From Diprion similis (Eukaryota > Arthropoda > Insecta > Hymenoptera > Diprionidae): 64,000 nt of DNA. The stretch is from assembly GCF_021155765.1 (NCBI RefSeq), contig NC_060106.1:18874031-18938030 (forward strand), in the 5' to 3' direction. A model generated the notes under the pieces. That model worked only from the letters and a program-made list of their open reading frames with translations, was not told where the DNA came from and did not search any database. The translations under genes and the position numbers were made by a program. Below are positions 37,405-52,009 of this stretch, piece after piece (the first letter of the stretch is position 1; every line of letters starts with the position of its first letter).

Positions 37405-40400
37405 CTAATGAGGATATTTTGGTAATGGCAGTGAAAATGGTACGACTTTGCAGCTATTCATGTCAACTTCGTGCCAATCCAAAACGCTATTCAAAGTACA
37501 GTGCTCCTTCCAAAAGTCACGTTGAATCGGGTTTATAGCACCATTCCATACCTGAAAACAGGAAACCTTCAGAGATAGCCTAGATTATTTGGGTTGGTTG
37601 CTAATCCTTAATACTAGAACAAATAGATGACGATATTCTACTATAAATTGGACAACACCTTTGCACAGTGAATAGCCCACTGATGAATCATTTTATTTTT
37701 CTGCGCGAATGCAAGTTTTTGCGATTCTTGCACCAATTTCATCCCTGCAGCAGTTCGGTTTCGGATCATCTTATAATATGCCCGTAACAGCAGGAACCTT
37801 TGATGAAGTGATGAAGCATGTCAAATATACCAATTTCTAAAAATTTTTTTTGCCATATTTTAATAAAAGATCATGTTCACCTCGGTGCTGCAATACTTTT
37901 TGGCCGGACTGCTGTATGTATTACTTTAAACAGTGAGCGAATTTCCTTATGCGTCAGTAAATTAGCCTTTGCATTCTTAGTATCCACTCTGTGGACTGTA
38001 ACAAGGAGAGAATGGAACTCGATAAATCGTTTAAAAAGGTTCCTCTCTGAATTAAAATCATTGGTACTCCGTCAGCTATTCATTTCCCAATCATTGATGT
38101 AGCGTATGTACGTCGGAGAAAAACATGATCGTTCACATAAATTTTGAATTAGGATTAGTTTTACAATGCGATGTATAATTCTGACCATATAATATAAGAA
38201 GTCCTTCAAGTTTTTTCAATGCCACTAACAAATCGCTAGTTGTATCTGCATTATAATCGAAAAATATGGGTGGAATCTTGCTTCCCCAAACCGCTGCGGC
38301 CTCCCAATCATCATTTCTGACACACCTATAATAATCCAGTAAATCATAATCACGTAATCAGACTCCTAGTTCTAATATCACTCCATTCTCACCATAGCCA
38401 CATATTGGTAAAATATTGTTTTTCTGCATGAGGATTTCGAAATGATATAATTGTGCTACCGGCCTCTTGATAATACTGTTCGCACTTGCGAAATGAAATA
38501 ACAGAGAGCCCGAACTCCAGTTGCAAATCCACGCAAAGAGCATAATACCAAGTCCTACCTGCCTTATCCGCATCTTCGTTAGCTAGTGTATCTATTTTAT
38601 TGAAAATAGTAAAAATGTTGTTAGAAATTATGCTACAGACAGGTGTACTGTTATAGGTAAATTATATAGCAGTAAGATTCACCCATTTCATTTAGCATCG
38701 AAACAACATCGCTATACTGGCACTTCAGAAGTAATATATGAGTCAGTATAGGTAGCAAAGAAAGTTTTATCGACATAGCATGAATGGTGTGGCAGATTTT
38801 CATGGTGGTAAAACCAATACTCAGTGCGTTGTCTATCGCTCCTCTTCTCCAACGTGACCGAAAAATCACATTATACAATTCAGCGACAGCTTTTAACTCC
38901 TGCAATTCAACGGCATCTTCTTTACGGCAACACACGATTATTGCATGATTTTCCAAATCCGTTATTATACTTCTGTATTTTGGATAAGATTATCATCAGT
39001 ATTGTACTATTAAAAACATTCACGGAAATGCCATGGTACTTATTTGTATCTACTTGTGATTGAAGTGATGTGCTACTACGATCATGTGCGCATATGTAGT
39101 ACAGAGCACAAAGAAATCTTGATTTGATTCGAGTGCTGCATTTAGACCCCATATGGCAGCCAAGTGACTATGATGCCACAACCGATTTGTCTGAAAACCA
39201 GGAGAATCTTTTGAAATAGCACAATATTTTATTTTACTATCACTAAAATTGTTGCATAGTTAAATACGGAAAATTACCCTGAATAATATGAACATTTGAA
39301 CTAAACAATTAGCCAGTTGATCACTAAAGTCAGCGGCATATTCATTTGCAACACCGACAGTACAACTGCGTAAGAATCTGAACATCAATTTTTGATATTG
39401 AAGAGAAAGCATCGCCTTGAATTTATTGGCAAGTATGCTCTTTGGATATTTATGCCCCAGGCTTCTTATAGCCGCGTGTAAATAGTCGTAAGCCAGTTTA
39501 GGTTGACCAGATTCGAGACAACATCGTCCATGGAGAGTTTGAATTTTTCCCGTCAAATAGGGTATAGTTATAGCCTCGTCTTCACTCAATCCTTTCATCT
39601 GTAACTGTATGAATTAACAGTTTATAGTAAAGAAACAAGTATTGTAAATATTGTTGAGTCTGAATTGTCAGTGAACTTCAAGTTGTAGTTGCATCGTTCT
39701 CACTTGTTCCAAAATTAATTCTCCGTCATGCAGTAATTTTCTTGCCTGCGGAATATTTCTTGACGACAGTGATACCTCAACAAATTCCAATATCGCTATC
39801 AACATTTTGTCTTTGCGCCCTACAAATGTAAGTGTTGATATGATTTGGCTTGTTTTATTTTGCTCAATGTACCCATTGAATGTCTTTATGGCGCTTACCT
39901 ATGCTATGACAATGATCCACAACTTGTGTGTACGTGGTAACAAGTATCGAATTGCATTGACACTCAGAGAAGTCTAAATTAGAGAATGTGCGGGTGGGGC
40001 TTTTCTTAACAGGCTTGAAAGCTGCGAGGCAACCAATATGTTCCTCAGCTATATTTTCTGTAGAATATTCGTAAATTTTAGTAAGCAATACAAAGAGAGC
40101 TACTGCAAGGAGGTTCAGAATTTGTCAATGTTGAAAGATCATTGGGACAATTGACTTCCCTTACGTTGTAGTGCCACATGAAAGTTTACAAAATTTATCT
40201 TAATGATGTATGCCATTACTTATTTGAGAATTCACTGTCTGTTTCTCAACTGGAAAATCAGTCAGATGTAGTAGGTAACTCATAGTTTCATCACGACTTT
40301 TCTTTTCACGTTGGTCTTCTTCATATTTCACACCCAAAAGCTTTGCAAAATGTCCACCGCCGCATGCCTCGCACCGTCTTGTCCTCTGTTGAAGATATTT

Positions 40401-43400
40401 CAAAGCTTTGTCATGAATTTCAACCTTGTGATTCTCTGTCAGTAGCCTATGATAAATGAAATGATTTGCATTAAGAGACGGACAGTGACTAAAATACTTT
40501 TGCCTCTGTGGCGCTACGAAATATGAATTGCAGATTTACGATGCAAACATTCAAGTAGTACAAATGTACCTGTACATTGTGTCTCTGAACATAGATATCT
40601 TGAAGCGTATAAGGCCGCAGGAAGCATATTTTGGTAAATCAGCACAAGCTTCTGTATTTAATTGAAACAGTAAACTGGATTTTATAAAGTGAATTATAGA
40701 CATGTATAAATGTGTTGCATTTTCGCTGATCCTATACCTGTAATAGCAATGCCGGTACAAGCGCAGCGAATTTCCGAACTTGTATTAATGTTCCTAAATT
40801 TCCTTAGATGGACCATGGCACCTGAATTTCGCTTAAAATCTCCCATTGCGCAGGCTAGTATTTTCAACTCGTACAGTCTTTTAATGGCTAAAAATTGTCA
40901 GGCATTGTTAAACATATTGATCAGAAACATTTGGGTCTCTAATTCGGGTTGTTTCTGACAAGTGATTAGATAAATATTTCAAATATTACACAAAATATTC
41001 ACCTAATGCGAATTCTCGTTCAGTTGTACTTTCCAAAAGGGTAGTGAGCATGTATCTGTTAAATGTTTCCCCGAGTACAGCAGCCGTTTTGAGCAGTAAC
41101 TGATCAAGCGGGGACAATGCATCGAACATTTTTAGTATCACGACTGAAAGGCGGTATTAATGATTAGTAGCGAAATTACTCTTTATACGATGTTGTTCCA
41201 GATATTTCTAGCATTCGTATAAATTTGTTGTTTGCAAACCTATTCTAACGCAGATGCTGAATGACATTTATTAAAAAATTATTGCAATGTAAAATTTCAT
41301 TTATAACTATAAATTGAATATACCATCCATCTTTATTTCAATATCACTATCTTCGATAGAAAATGTTGGCGAAGTTATGCATATTTTAATATCTGGCGTT
41401 AATGTCACATCTTCGATCGAAGCTGCTACTTCTGATAGTTTTCTCTCTGTTAGATTTATCGCACTTTCCTGTGAATCAACATTAATTTGCTAATATTCTA
41501 TGAAAAATTACCTACTGTAATGGCACAATGTCTCATTGATTTACCGTATAACTGGATTGATACATGGGCCACGCGTCTGCCGTTTTTGGTTCGGTATGAT
41601 GCAGGCTAGTCCGATTTTCCGATGTCAACCTGATTTGAACGATAAATTTTGAACTCAGTGGTACATATACTGGTATAACCGTTGATTCACCTGCATATCA
41701 TTTCTTCAGGAGGACACACAAGTCCGAGATGGCGAAGTTGGTTTTTATTTATTTCTTGTTTCAACAAATCACCTGATTGCACAAGGCATACCAAATAACT
41801 TTCTATCCAACCGGGATTACCAGAACTCTTTTCTTGAATCACTCTGCAATAATAATATTGGCATACGTAAAAAAATTATTGTCTGGCTGTTTCATCTCTA
41901 CTATTCGCACATTAACTTTACATTTAGTTCTGAAATTGCATCTGCTCTTTTTCAGCTTACTTTTCTAACTCTGCAGAAATTGCTCTGACTCCCAGTATTT
42001 GGCACGCAAGCCCTGCGTGATACCATTTGTCTAATCCCAGCAAGTCTATGACCTGAATAGCGCAGTTTAATGCTGTAATAGTTGAACGAATTAATGATAT
42101 GCTCATAATACCTCTGCTTTTTTTGAAACTTCATGTGGTACTGAAAATTCTGATGACACTTTGTTCCCAAATGCCATGACAAAGAATATAAGATTGGTTT
42201 TCATTATTATCGGTAGAAGAGAGGCTGTTTCGTTGTCACAATATTCAGCATCATCGATTAGAATCACCCATTGTCGAGAAAATGTGTGACTCATAAGTTT
42301 GCCAAGGAGCTTTTCCGTTATTTCTCGTTTTTCGCTGTCTGGCAGTTCTCTGTATTTATTGCTGATATCAAAATTGACATTGAACACTTCATTAAGCGAA
42401 CACAGTAGATGTGGAAAATATATTTTTCCCATATTAGTAACGATCTTATCTTCACGCTCTTGAGGTGTCGAGGATGCGGTAAATCCAAGAGGAATGGACA
42501 GAATGAGACAAACCAATGTGTAAGGGGACTGGAACGTGTATAGATACAAAATACCACCTTATGACTGATTGATAAACTTTTGTTAAAAACATATACACAA
42601 CGTCATTCAGCTGATAATACCTTGTAATCACTTTGAATAAGGGATATACGATTGCAGGGTATTGTGGGTGGAACATATTGAATCATCTCATCCAGTAATC
42701 TAGTTTTTCCAGACCTCGGTTCACCCCTAAAAAAAGTCCTAATACTGCAGTGTAGTTGAAGTGAAGATACACATTTTCGACTGTATTGTCATGAGGAGAT
42801 ATACATATGTACGACATACAGTTTTGCATTGCAATGATTTCAAACCTTATGACCAGAGCGTTATGTTTCAATTGAGCATTAGGCTGCTCTTTTTTCATTT
42901 TGTGAAAGTTTATCACATTTAGCAACATTCGTCTAAAAGTATTCAATTCCTCCTCTCTACCTAAAATAGGGTACATGTTTTCACGTGAATCTTGATCTTC
43001 TGGTCTGTGGATTGAAATGATTTCTCATAATTGATATTTAATATTGTTAGTGTGGATAACTATCAAAGACTCCCTTCTACACTCTGTTGTTGAACTGAAT
43101 CAATAACTTACACCAATTTTTCAACAAATTCATAAATTGGTCCAACATTGCTAATTCCTTTCAAATACTTTGCCTCCTGTAAAATGAAATGCCTTGCTTC
43201 TAAACGAGAACGAAGAAAACTTTCTCGGTCACAGACAACCTGTAATATCGCAGATATTGAAACTGGTCAATGTTTTGCACAATCGAGAGCGGTCAAGTCA
43301 CTGAACTCTGTTTCGACTTACACGATTAGGGTAGGCGCACATCAATCTTGCCGCTTTATTGACAGCCATACCAATAACAGTGTATTCTCTTCTCAATATG

Positions 43401-45705
43401 TGTCCAACGACACCGCAATAAGTCATACCAGTCGTAACACCAATTGCAATGGATCCCATATTCTTTCGTACAGACAATGCTGCATGAATTTTTGAAGCAC
43501 AACGTAAGCCAATCTGAGATTCTAACTCATGTTTGTCACCACGAAGACCAAATATGCACAGGAACATAAGATCCTTATCAAATAGTGAAGTTTTGTTCAC
43601 GCAGCCTTGCATGCTATCTACAATTCTGAGAAAAGAATAGCTTCTATAATAGTTGATTACGGCATAACTAGGTGGTTCAAAATATCAAAAGAATTTTGCT
43701 TACCCGCAAACTATTCTGTACGCAGTATCAACCAAACGAATCAATTTTTTCTGGCTGACATTTGTTATTATATTTATAAACAGAATAACTACCTGACGCA
43801 TCTCAGTCAGATACTCTATAGGTTCGTCCATCTCTACTGCGTGAACTATCGGCCTTATCATGTAGCATCTCAAAGCATTCTTCATATGGGCTTTTGCCAC
43901 TTTGTTCACCTTTGGTCTAACTGCAAAAGATATTACTGGTTAGCATTAGATACTTTCCGCATGGGGTCGTTATGCAACAAATACTCAACAATTTCAAATA
44001 ATACTATTCTTATATTTTCTCAAACATACGGCTATAATCCACTTGCCACCGACGGTAGTCGTCCAAAGTATCTCCTGTTAGATTGAGAAGTACCGGAGCA
44101 GCCTCAGGTTCCGGTACTCTGTCTGTGGTATAACTGTTAAACAATGTTACATTTTGATCCTCCAAAGTATTCATATCATGCTCTGAATCAATTTCTGTGG
44201 AAACCAGCATGGACTTCGTTATACGAATAAGATTAATGTAAAGTCGAATACAATGTTTGGTATAATTATACAACCTATCCTCGAGTATCTGTCTACATCT
44301 GGATCCCACATAACTGTGCTCGCCAGTAATAATGTATGAATACCATCAGGCATGGTCTCGTAAACGTAATCATTCGGATTAGCCCATTGCCAGCAACTTG
44401 GCGCAACAACTGTATCCCCACCGCTATAATTGTACATGAAATATAATCAATTCGAATTTTGAGATATATATATATGTATATATAACGTTTAGCAAAATCA
44501 TCGATGATTGTTTATGAACTATAGATACTGTTGTTACTTACCGGCATAATCCCTCAGCTGCTTTGCATTCCCAGACAGGACTTCCGGTGATGATGTAATG
44601 AGAAATAGTTTCAGGATCTCCAATCGACGTGAAGAATATTTTTCCAGATGCTACTGCCAGTTTTACTGCAAAAATGATGGAATTGTGTGATTAATGGTAG
44701 TTCATCCCTCAGATTGTGTACTGCAGGAAGCGAATGCGCCAAGAATCGGAGACAGATTGACAAACAATTGCAGAAACCTTTTAAAACAACACCAACGTCT
44801 GTATCGAAAGTTCCAAAATGCTTTTGAATAATGCACGCTGTCTGCATAGCTTCTACTGCTACATCCTGCATCACTATATCGTCGTGGATTTTCCACATTA
44901 CAATGAACGCATCTCCAGAAAACTTTAGTACATCTCCTTTGCGCGATAGGATTTCCTGAACCATTGCACCAATATAACTGTTGAGTATTTCCGTCAATTT
45001 AGAGGGACCTCCTTGACCAGTTCTTGTGTACTTTTCCGTGAGTTCAGTGAAACCTGAAATGTTGTTTTCATGTTACATTGGAATAGGGAAGTAGATAGAA
45101 ATTCGTATCATCTGACAAAGTGATTATAAATAATGCATAATTAATGAAATATTTTCAGTGCGTACCTGAAACATCACCTAGCATAAGAGTGGTGTAATAT
45201 TCTCTGGTGTGATAATCATCGAAGTGGTCCAAAATTTCATCAGGACACATCGAAGCGAATATTTTTGTATGATTCTCTATTTTGGCTGATGTTAGTAGAC
45301 GAAGTTTCTTCTCTTTCATTTTTTGATTCGATGAGGTACTTAGCAAAAATGATCTCGTCGACTCGGTTAATTCTGAAATTTCGTCAGCCACCGTTGTAGA
45401 ATTTTATTGTATTGCATCAACACCACCAATTTTATGCACAAATAAACTTTGTCCACTCTTTGGTATTTACAAGTACATATAAGAGACATTTTTTTTCAAT
45501 GAATTTGCAACTATAAGGCATAATTACAAAACTTACTTTCATCGTCATTAATACCGAATTCTTCTAGAGATGATGTAAAATTGGATTGTCTGTCGACGAG
45601 GGATTGCTTGGATTTTGAAAGAGGTGCCTGCTTAGACATCTTATTTTTTTCATGTGCAAGCAAAAGCAGCGCCAGTCGTGCCAATTGTATGGATAACTCG
45701 TACAT
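37405..45705 (-). CDS. ADCY10: Soluble adenylyl cyclase (ADCY10/sAC)
   Basis: Thirty exons connect without a phase conflict from 45705 to the stop at 37405, giving 1752 residues (human 1610). The C1 domain has LGDVSGFTELTEKY and VLKFSGDAF, holding the two metal-binding Asp (about 123 and 173) and the conserved Lys (169) that in human sAC helps bind bicarbonate. The C2 domain has YTVIGMAVNKAARLM with the transition-state Asn and Arg; it lacks the metal Asp, as expected for a pseudo-heterodimer. An ATPase-like module follows, with Walker A GEPRSGKT (about 634-641) and Walker B WVILIDD (about 755), then a long helical C-terminal region with a CEACGGGHF motif. The enzyme makes cAMP in response to bicarbonate and calcium. 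The start is uncertain: 45705 is the first ATG in the open frame, but an acceptor at 45755 leaves room for an upstream exon. Exon ends include 45166-45372, 44778-45053, 43322-43625, 42112-42528, 39278-39598 and 38683-38972. Confidence 0.95.
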
Positions 45706-45966
45706 TGACTGACACTTGCGAAACAAAAGGCCGTTAAGAACATTTGAACATAATACTGGAAATACATGCTCATTACTTTCAAATTAAAGTGGATTGGTAA
45801 TAAACAAATCTGTACGATTATTTTGTCCATATAATTACTCTTTTTATTACTTACAGCAAAGTATGTGTCTATTTCTCACTCAAAAGTGTTCGAAACTTAC
45901 AATTAGATCGCCACAAATCGCATTACGCTACAAACCACATATCGCATTACGTGTTTATACTTTTGA

Positions 45967-45967
45967 A

Positions 45968-46010
<43 letters not shown>
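45967..46010. repeat. TA dinucleotide microsatellite
   Basis: Long TA run with a single CA interruption, just upstream of ADCY10. Confidence 0.9.
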
Positions 46011-46017
<7 letters not shown>

Positions 46018-49000
46018 AATTGCTAATATTTTTTTTTATATCATTTCACTTTATCAACGACGTTGTAGACTAAGAGTGTTTCTGTCACCGACGAGCTTGG
46101 GTATCGTACTTTGCGGTAGGACAATTAATCTCTCTTATCTTTTGAATCAAGTAACAACTATACACGTTTAATTTAGTTTCAAAATAACACTCTTTTGAAG
46201 ATATGTAGCGTAAAAGTAATCTACCTCGTGCAAAAAAAATCAGGAATGGCAGTTTTGTTGGTGCCCAAACAATTCTATGTAACAGTGTGCAAGTATTTCG
46301 ACGTGGTCAAGCTGATGCATTTCATGACAATAGTTTACCATAATTTGATCTTTCGAAACTAGAATCATGTCAATCTTTTATTTGAAAAGTAAACAAGTAA
46401 TGTGATCGTTTTCTTTTTTCTGAACCTTGTATGTATTATAGGTATATACATATCATGATGGTTTATTGGTTTACATTAGCCCGTTAATATAGAGGTACAT
46501 CGAGAAATAAGATTTTCATTATACTATGACAGATTTCATCCATGATAGACAATATTATGTTCATTATTATTTTCTACTAAATTCTAACAGGTCTATAAAT
46601 GCGGCAGCCAAATTTATTGTGCCAGGCCCTACTTCATTGTGCTCAGAATTACGATCATAGCATTTTCTTTTTTTCAGGTTTTTTTTTTCATACATCGGAT
46701 CCAACTATGGTACGTAATTCTGTAATATGCTGTAAAATCCTCTGACTTGGTGATATACCGCTCATAGGAACCATGACAGGGAATTTCATGCACAGTTTAC
46801 CTATCAGATTTAGTAGAACCACCACAATCGTATTGTTCATTAGGCATGTCAGATTAATGTCGAGTTTTCCAGTAAAGTGAAAATATAAGTGTGATGGTAC
46901 ACATATAGAATTGTCGAAATGAAATTCGCTGTTTACGTATGTTCGAATCAATATATCACTAATACAGGTAGTTTATTATACATCAACCATTAATATCTAG
47001 AACTCATAAATTTTCAGATTTCAAATTCACAAATACTTTCAACGAGTTCACCCAGACTCTAAGGGTTGATCAGACTCCAGAAGGTAATGGTTAATTTATA
47101 AAGAATCACGCAGTATTTCATGATTACGCAAATTTGATAAAGAATCAGCTTGCAGAAGCGTTTTCATTCGGAAATCCTTATTCAGATGAGTATGATTTCA
47201 TGGCGTGCGACCAATAATTTGAAAATTGAGAGATAAGAATCATCTCATTTAAATAGGTAGATAATTGATTATACATCAAATTTCAAACTGGTGATGAAAT
47301 TTTAGTCTGCTGAAACGATTCATTGAATCATCAAGAATGTTTCTTGTAGCATTGATCGATATGATCCTCATATAACAATGAATGGTGCAAAGAATGAATT
47401 GTTTTATTAAACAATGTATGGAGTTTGGATAATAGGTTGATGAAAATGCAAATTACAATAAACATGACTCGTTAATGGCACACAGCATGGCAGTTGCAAC
47501 AATTTTATGTTTGCTTCACAATTTTTTAAAGATTTAATTTCCTTAAATATCGTATAATAGTATAATTACTTTTTAGGTATATACATGAGTCAAATTGTAT
47601 TGCGTTTCACTTACTTTACTCAAATGCTATTATATATTAATATGCAAAGAACTAAGTAAATAATAAAAATTTATTACGAATTTGGAAAGAATTTTTGACT
47701 AATTGATTGAATTCTGTTATTTTGCATTTTCTTAAGTGTTGAGAGTCTGATGTCAAAAAATTCGTAAAGAGCAGTGGTAAACTAATTATTTCAGTACATA
47801 TTAGTATAGAAGTTTTTCTATATTGAATAAATATAAAAAATTTAACTTGTCATTATATAATTACAATAATGTCATCAACAAGAAGTTCTAATCAAACTGT
47901 GATAATAAATAAGATTTTTCACTTCAATGCACTCAAGTTCAATGTTCAAGGATAAGAAGATGGTATAGATTAGATGCACTTTAATCCACTAGTATGACCA
48001 TTAATGATTCTTCTTTGCTACCGTTTCTGCCGCGTAAAGCAATATTCTTTACGTTTTTTGTTACACGGACTTATTTGCCTAATCGTTTCAGTGCAAATTT
48101 TTAGACTCAATCTGAGGCAAACTCCTGCTGCTTATTAAGCAGATTATAGAATTTCCTCGAGTATAGGTATAATTATTTGAAATTGGTACTTCAGTTTCAT
48201 TTTTTTTTTCAGTTCGACAAAATCAATTTCAAAACTCTTAAGTATTTTTTTGTTATTTGTATTACTTTTTAGGTACATATTTTCTTTATATTAAATGATC
48301 AAAAGGCAGAATGTAATGAACACATGATCAACAGTCATGCTTAATTAATTATAGATACATTAGCGTATAGATTATTTAATGATAAATTTTATTACGGTTT
48401 AATTATGATGTAACATGATGATATAGGTATAGGCTTGATATGATGGCACATAGACTAAATTTTATACAACGTCTTACTATAATAAATGTTTAATATCTTT
48501 TTTACGCGTATAATAGATTATGGTTCAAATTTTTCTCAACTTTTTCTTTTATTTTCTGGCTATAGCTATATATACGTATATATATATAATATATATTTGT
48601 ATACTGACGTGACAATCAAGGCAAGATTATAATACGGTAAATCCCCATAAACCTGCTGTCACCGACAAATAAAGTTTGTGGCATAATCTCAAATTGAATC
48701 GTAGCAAGATTGATCCTCTGAAAACTAAGAAATTTCTTCGTAGGAGATTAATATATCGAACACATATTGCTTGCTGTTTAACATTTCATGGAAATTAATG
48801 AATAGGGAGTTTTTAAATGTTCCCAATTTTTCACCTAGAATGACTCGAGTAGATCCCTGATTAAAAAAATTAATGAAAATTCCCACTAAAATATATAAAA
48901 CAATGTTTTCACATTTTTTACCGATAAGTATGTTTGAAACGATATTCGGATTCGATGGACTGCGATTTGCAAAGCACATATTCAATTTTGTCAAACGATT

Positions 49001-51840
49001 AAGAATATGCCATGAACGATATATTGCAGTATGATATATTAATGAAAATTACAACAGTTTCTGAACTGAAATGCACCTACCAACATTTACATTGCTTACA
49101 CAAAATTCTGCTCGTTGATGAGAGCAGTTATAATTCATTATTATAAATACTGCTACTACGATGAATAGTTTTCTTCAAAGGTTCGTTTCGTTTCTCATTG
49201 TATGCATCAAATTTACATATAACACATGTTTGGCAATTAAACGTAGAGTGAACACGTTGTTTTCACATCTCTTGCTATCAATATTTTAAAACTTCATATG
49301 TTCATCTGTTTGCGGTAAGTTATGTATATTGTGAGCATGGAAAAGATAGTAGTTAGGTGGAGAAAAAACTTTTTTTCTAAATATATTCTAACTGCAACAT
49401 GGTTTAAACTGTCTTTAATTTTTCTAACAACATTTCAATCGTCATCTCTATAATAATTATTTTGAATGAGTGACACAACTGATGTAATATTTTGCTTGTG
49501 ATTTAATATGGATTACTAAAGTGCACATACTGCTGTTTTGATGTGATCTTTCAATTTATGTTGCGTCTGTACTTTTACTACGTAAAATTTTATATTCGTT
49601 AACATTATTGATTATAATTACCTATACTAAGCTAAGTGTTTAGAATAGGACTTCCAAGATTGTAGTAGTAGTCGCAAAGATCCACGAGATCTTTGTAGGC
49701 ATTGAAATATTTTGGGACAGAAGAATTATTTACAACAGTATAGCGCCTCGGGTAATTCCTCTGTTCTTCAGAATAATCTTTGAATCAAGTTCTGCGACAT
49801 TATGCAGTATAACGGAATAACTTGGTTTATCAAATGGTTTCTTACACTTTGGAGAAAAATTCTCATACCTTTGTCTTCACCATTTTCTTATGATCATTGA
49901 TAATTTTCACCTGGCGATAGTTGATCACTGCTTCAACACTCTTTCGTTTATTACCCGAGCATTTAATAGGTTTGTCAGATGCATACGAACAGTTATTATT
50001 GTCATCTTAAAACGATTCAGCACCTTCGTCCGATTTCAATTCTTCTTGTTTCCTCCTTATATTTTAGTCTACTTCATTCTTAAATTTTTTTTCTGTTTGT
50101 TCAACTTCAAATCTTTCTTGTGGTGCTCCATAATAATTAAAGAATATTGCTTATATCGTATTTAGGGTACATATTTTATGTCGTAATATTACATAATGTT
50201 GAAGGACTTTTGGACCCAAGATAAGAAATCTAAAGAAAAAAAATGTCAACTGGCTTTTTAAAATAAAAATTTCTTCCTCATTCTGCGTATACACGAAGTA
50301 AAATGAGCTGATTGGTGTCACGCTGATTGCAGGTGATTTTTGATAACAGACGGCTTAAATTAAGAAGAATTTATTCACTTTGTCAAATAAATTATGTACT
50401 CAAACGTCATTTATTCTATGTATTGAGTTCTTTTCATCTCAATACATCCAAACCAATATTACAATGTTAACATAGTCCTAAACAATTACCTACGAGCATA
50501 AAAAAAATAAAAACAAGTGTAAAAAGAGTGATTGAATATCAAGATCCAACCATAACTGAATTTTGTTATTACAGGGAAGCTAAGTGAAAATTCTTTTCAC
50601 GATGCAAAACAGTTTTGTGTTTGGATTCACTATGATCATTTTATGATAAAAAAAAACGTGAGTGTAATTCTTTTAGTAGATATTGATTGCTGAAAGTCCG
50701 TGAAATAGTATTAAATTCTTAAATATTGGAAACAAACTTTCTAATAGGAAACAAATGTAACCTGACAAGCATACTGAGGTTGTTCGAGTTAGAAGAGTTG
50801 CCTGTAAGCGAGTACTGAATCATTCCTTCTTAATTTATAACATCAATTAACTATCAGGATTATTATTACCTAAATTAAGTCTGAAGGAAGAAGCTAACAT
50901 TCTTAATAATTGATATAGATCTTATTGACCTATGAAGTATAATACAATGGATTTTTTATTATATGTTGCGCATATAATTGGCTTGACGTTAATATTTTTT
51001 TTTTTCTTTTTCATTACAGATAACAAATAAAAAATTTATATTAATCAAATACTCTTTGCATTAAGAACTAATTTGTGCATTTGATGCAAAGCACGACCCT
51101 CGAGAACAGGGACCTCTTACACTATAATATTGGTTTCATGACTAGATCGAAACAATGGTCTTTATGCTGATTTTCATTGTAGAAAGTTAAAAAAAAATAT
51201 ATGTCTACTTCTTTGAAGTAATCAATACTGATTTATGTAGGGCGTTATGAATAACAATAATAATATTTCCATCAATGCGATCGAAGTATTATTATTTTGC
51301 CTGAGGTCTTATTTCTGTGAGTTAAGTAAAAAATTATAAAAAATTAAAATTTAAACAACAGATTTATCAATGGCGTACAAAAAAAATACAGCTTACGTTG
51401 GGTGAGACTTGCAAGGAGGCGAATCACTCGTTATTGATGACAGTTTTTACTGGTTAATTGTCTCTTAATAATTTTTAAAACGCGCTTGCTTACGTTGACG
51501 TGACGTTACAGTCTTTTATGTTTTGTTATTTAACAGTATTTTACTGCAACGTAATATTGACACGTGATTTTAATATCTTCATTGTCATGGATAGGTTTTG
51601 GCAGTTATTTCTGTTCTTTTTTCTTATCTTTTTTTCGAAAAACACTTAGCACATGTCTGACACTATTGTGTATCTTAAATGTTTCAAATTTCAGTGCATC
51701 TTATTAAAATTTCATATTAACGTACTAGGAGTTTATATTATTTCAATTTGTTTAAATCCGTCAGTTTCTTGGGTTCTCGTCCGTGATGATATGGAGATGA
51801 AGATGGCTGGCAGTGATGTGATTGATGAGGTGAAGAATGC

Positions 51841-51881
51841 AGATGTAGATGTAGATGTAGATGTAGATGTTGATGTTTATG
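51841..51881. repeat. GATGTA hexanucleotide repeat
   Basis: Five AGATGT units followed by diverged TGATGT and TTATGA units. Confidence 0.9.
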
Positions 51882-52009
51882 ATAATAATATTGCATGATG
51901 ACACATAGAAGTAAAAGTTTCTACGCTAGATTGTTCTAGAACTGTGCACATGACAACATCAAAGGAACGTTAGAGAAACAGTACACGGGTGGTACTTATC
52001 TGTTGTATG

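Larger units (their letters stand above)
45760..52009. other. Six kilobases without a supported coding exon
   Basis: AT-rich DNA between the ADCY10 5' end and the brp stop codon. It should contain the ADCY10 promoter and the brp 3' untranslated region, which could be long. I found no AATAAA close to the brp stop. It has a long TA microsatellite and a GATGTA repeat. Short open frames on both strands show no domain. Confidence 0.55.

Noticed and set aside
42052-42078. Upstream splice acceptor at 42078 for the ADCY10 exon ending at 41961
   Set aside because: Using it would put an in-frame stop directly after the junction; the acceptor giving a first base at 42052 keeps phase and matches the downstream protein.
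43607-44086. 159-codon plus-strand frame
   Set aside because: It is the antisense shadow of the ADCY10 C2-domain exons, which have consistent splice phases.
46688-46951. 87-codon minus-strand frame upstream of ADCY10
   Set aside because: No similarity to sAC and no acceptor/donor arrangement linking it in phase to the first ADCY10 exon.
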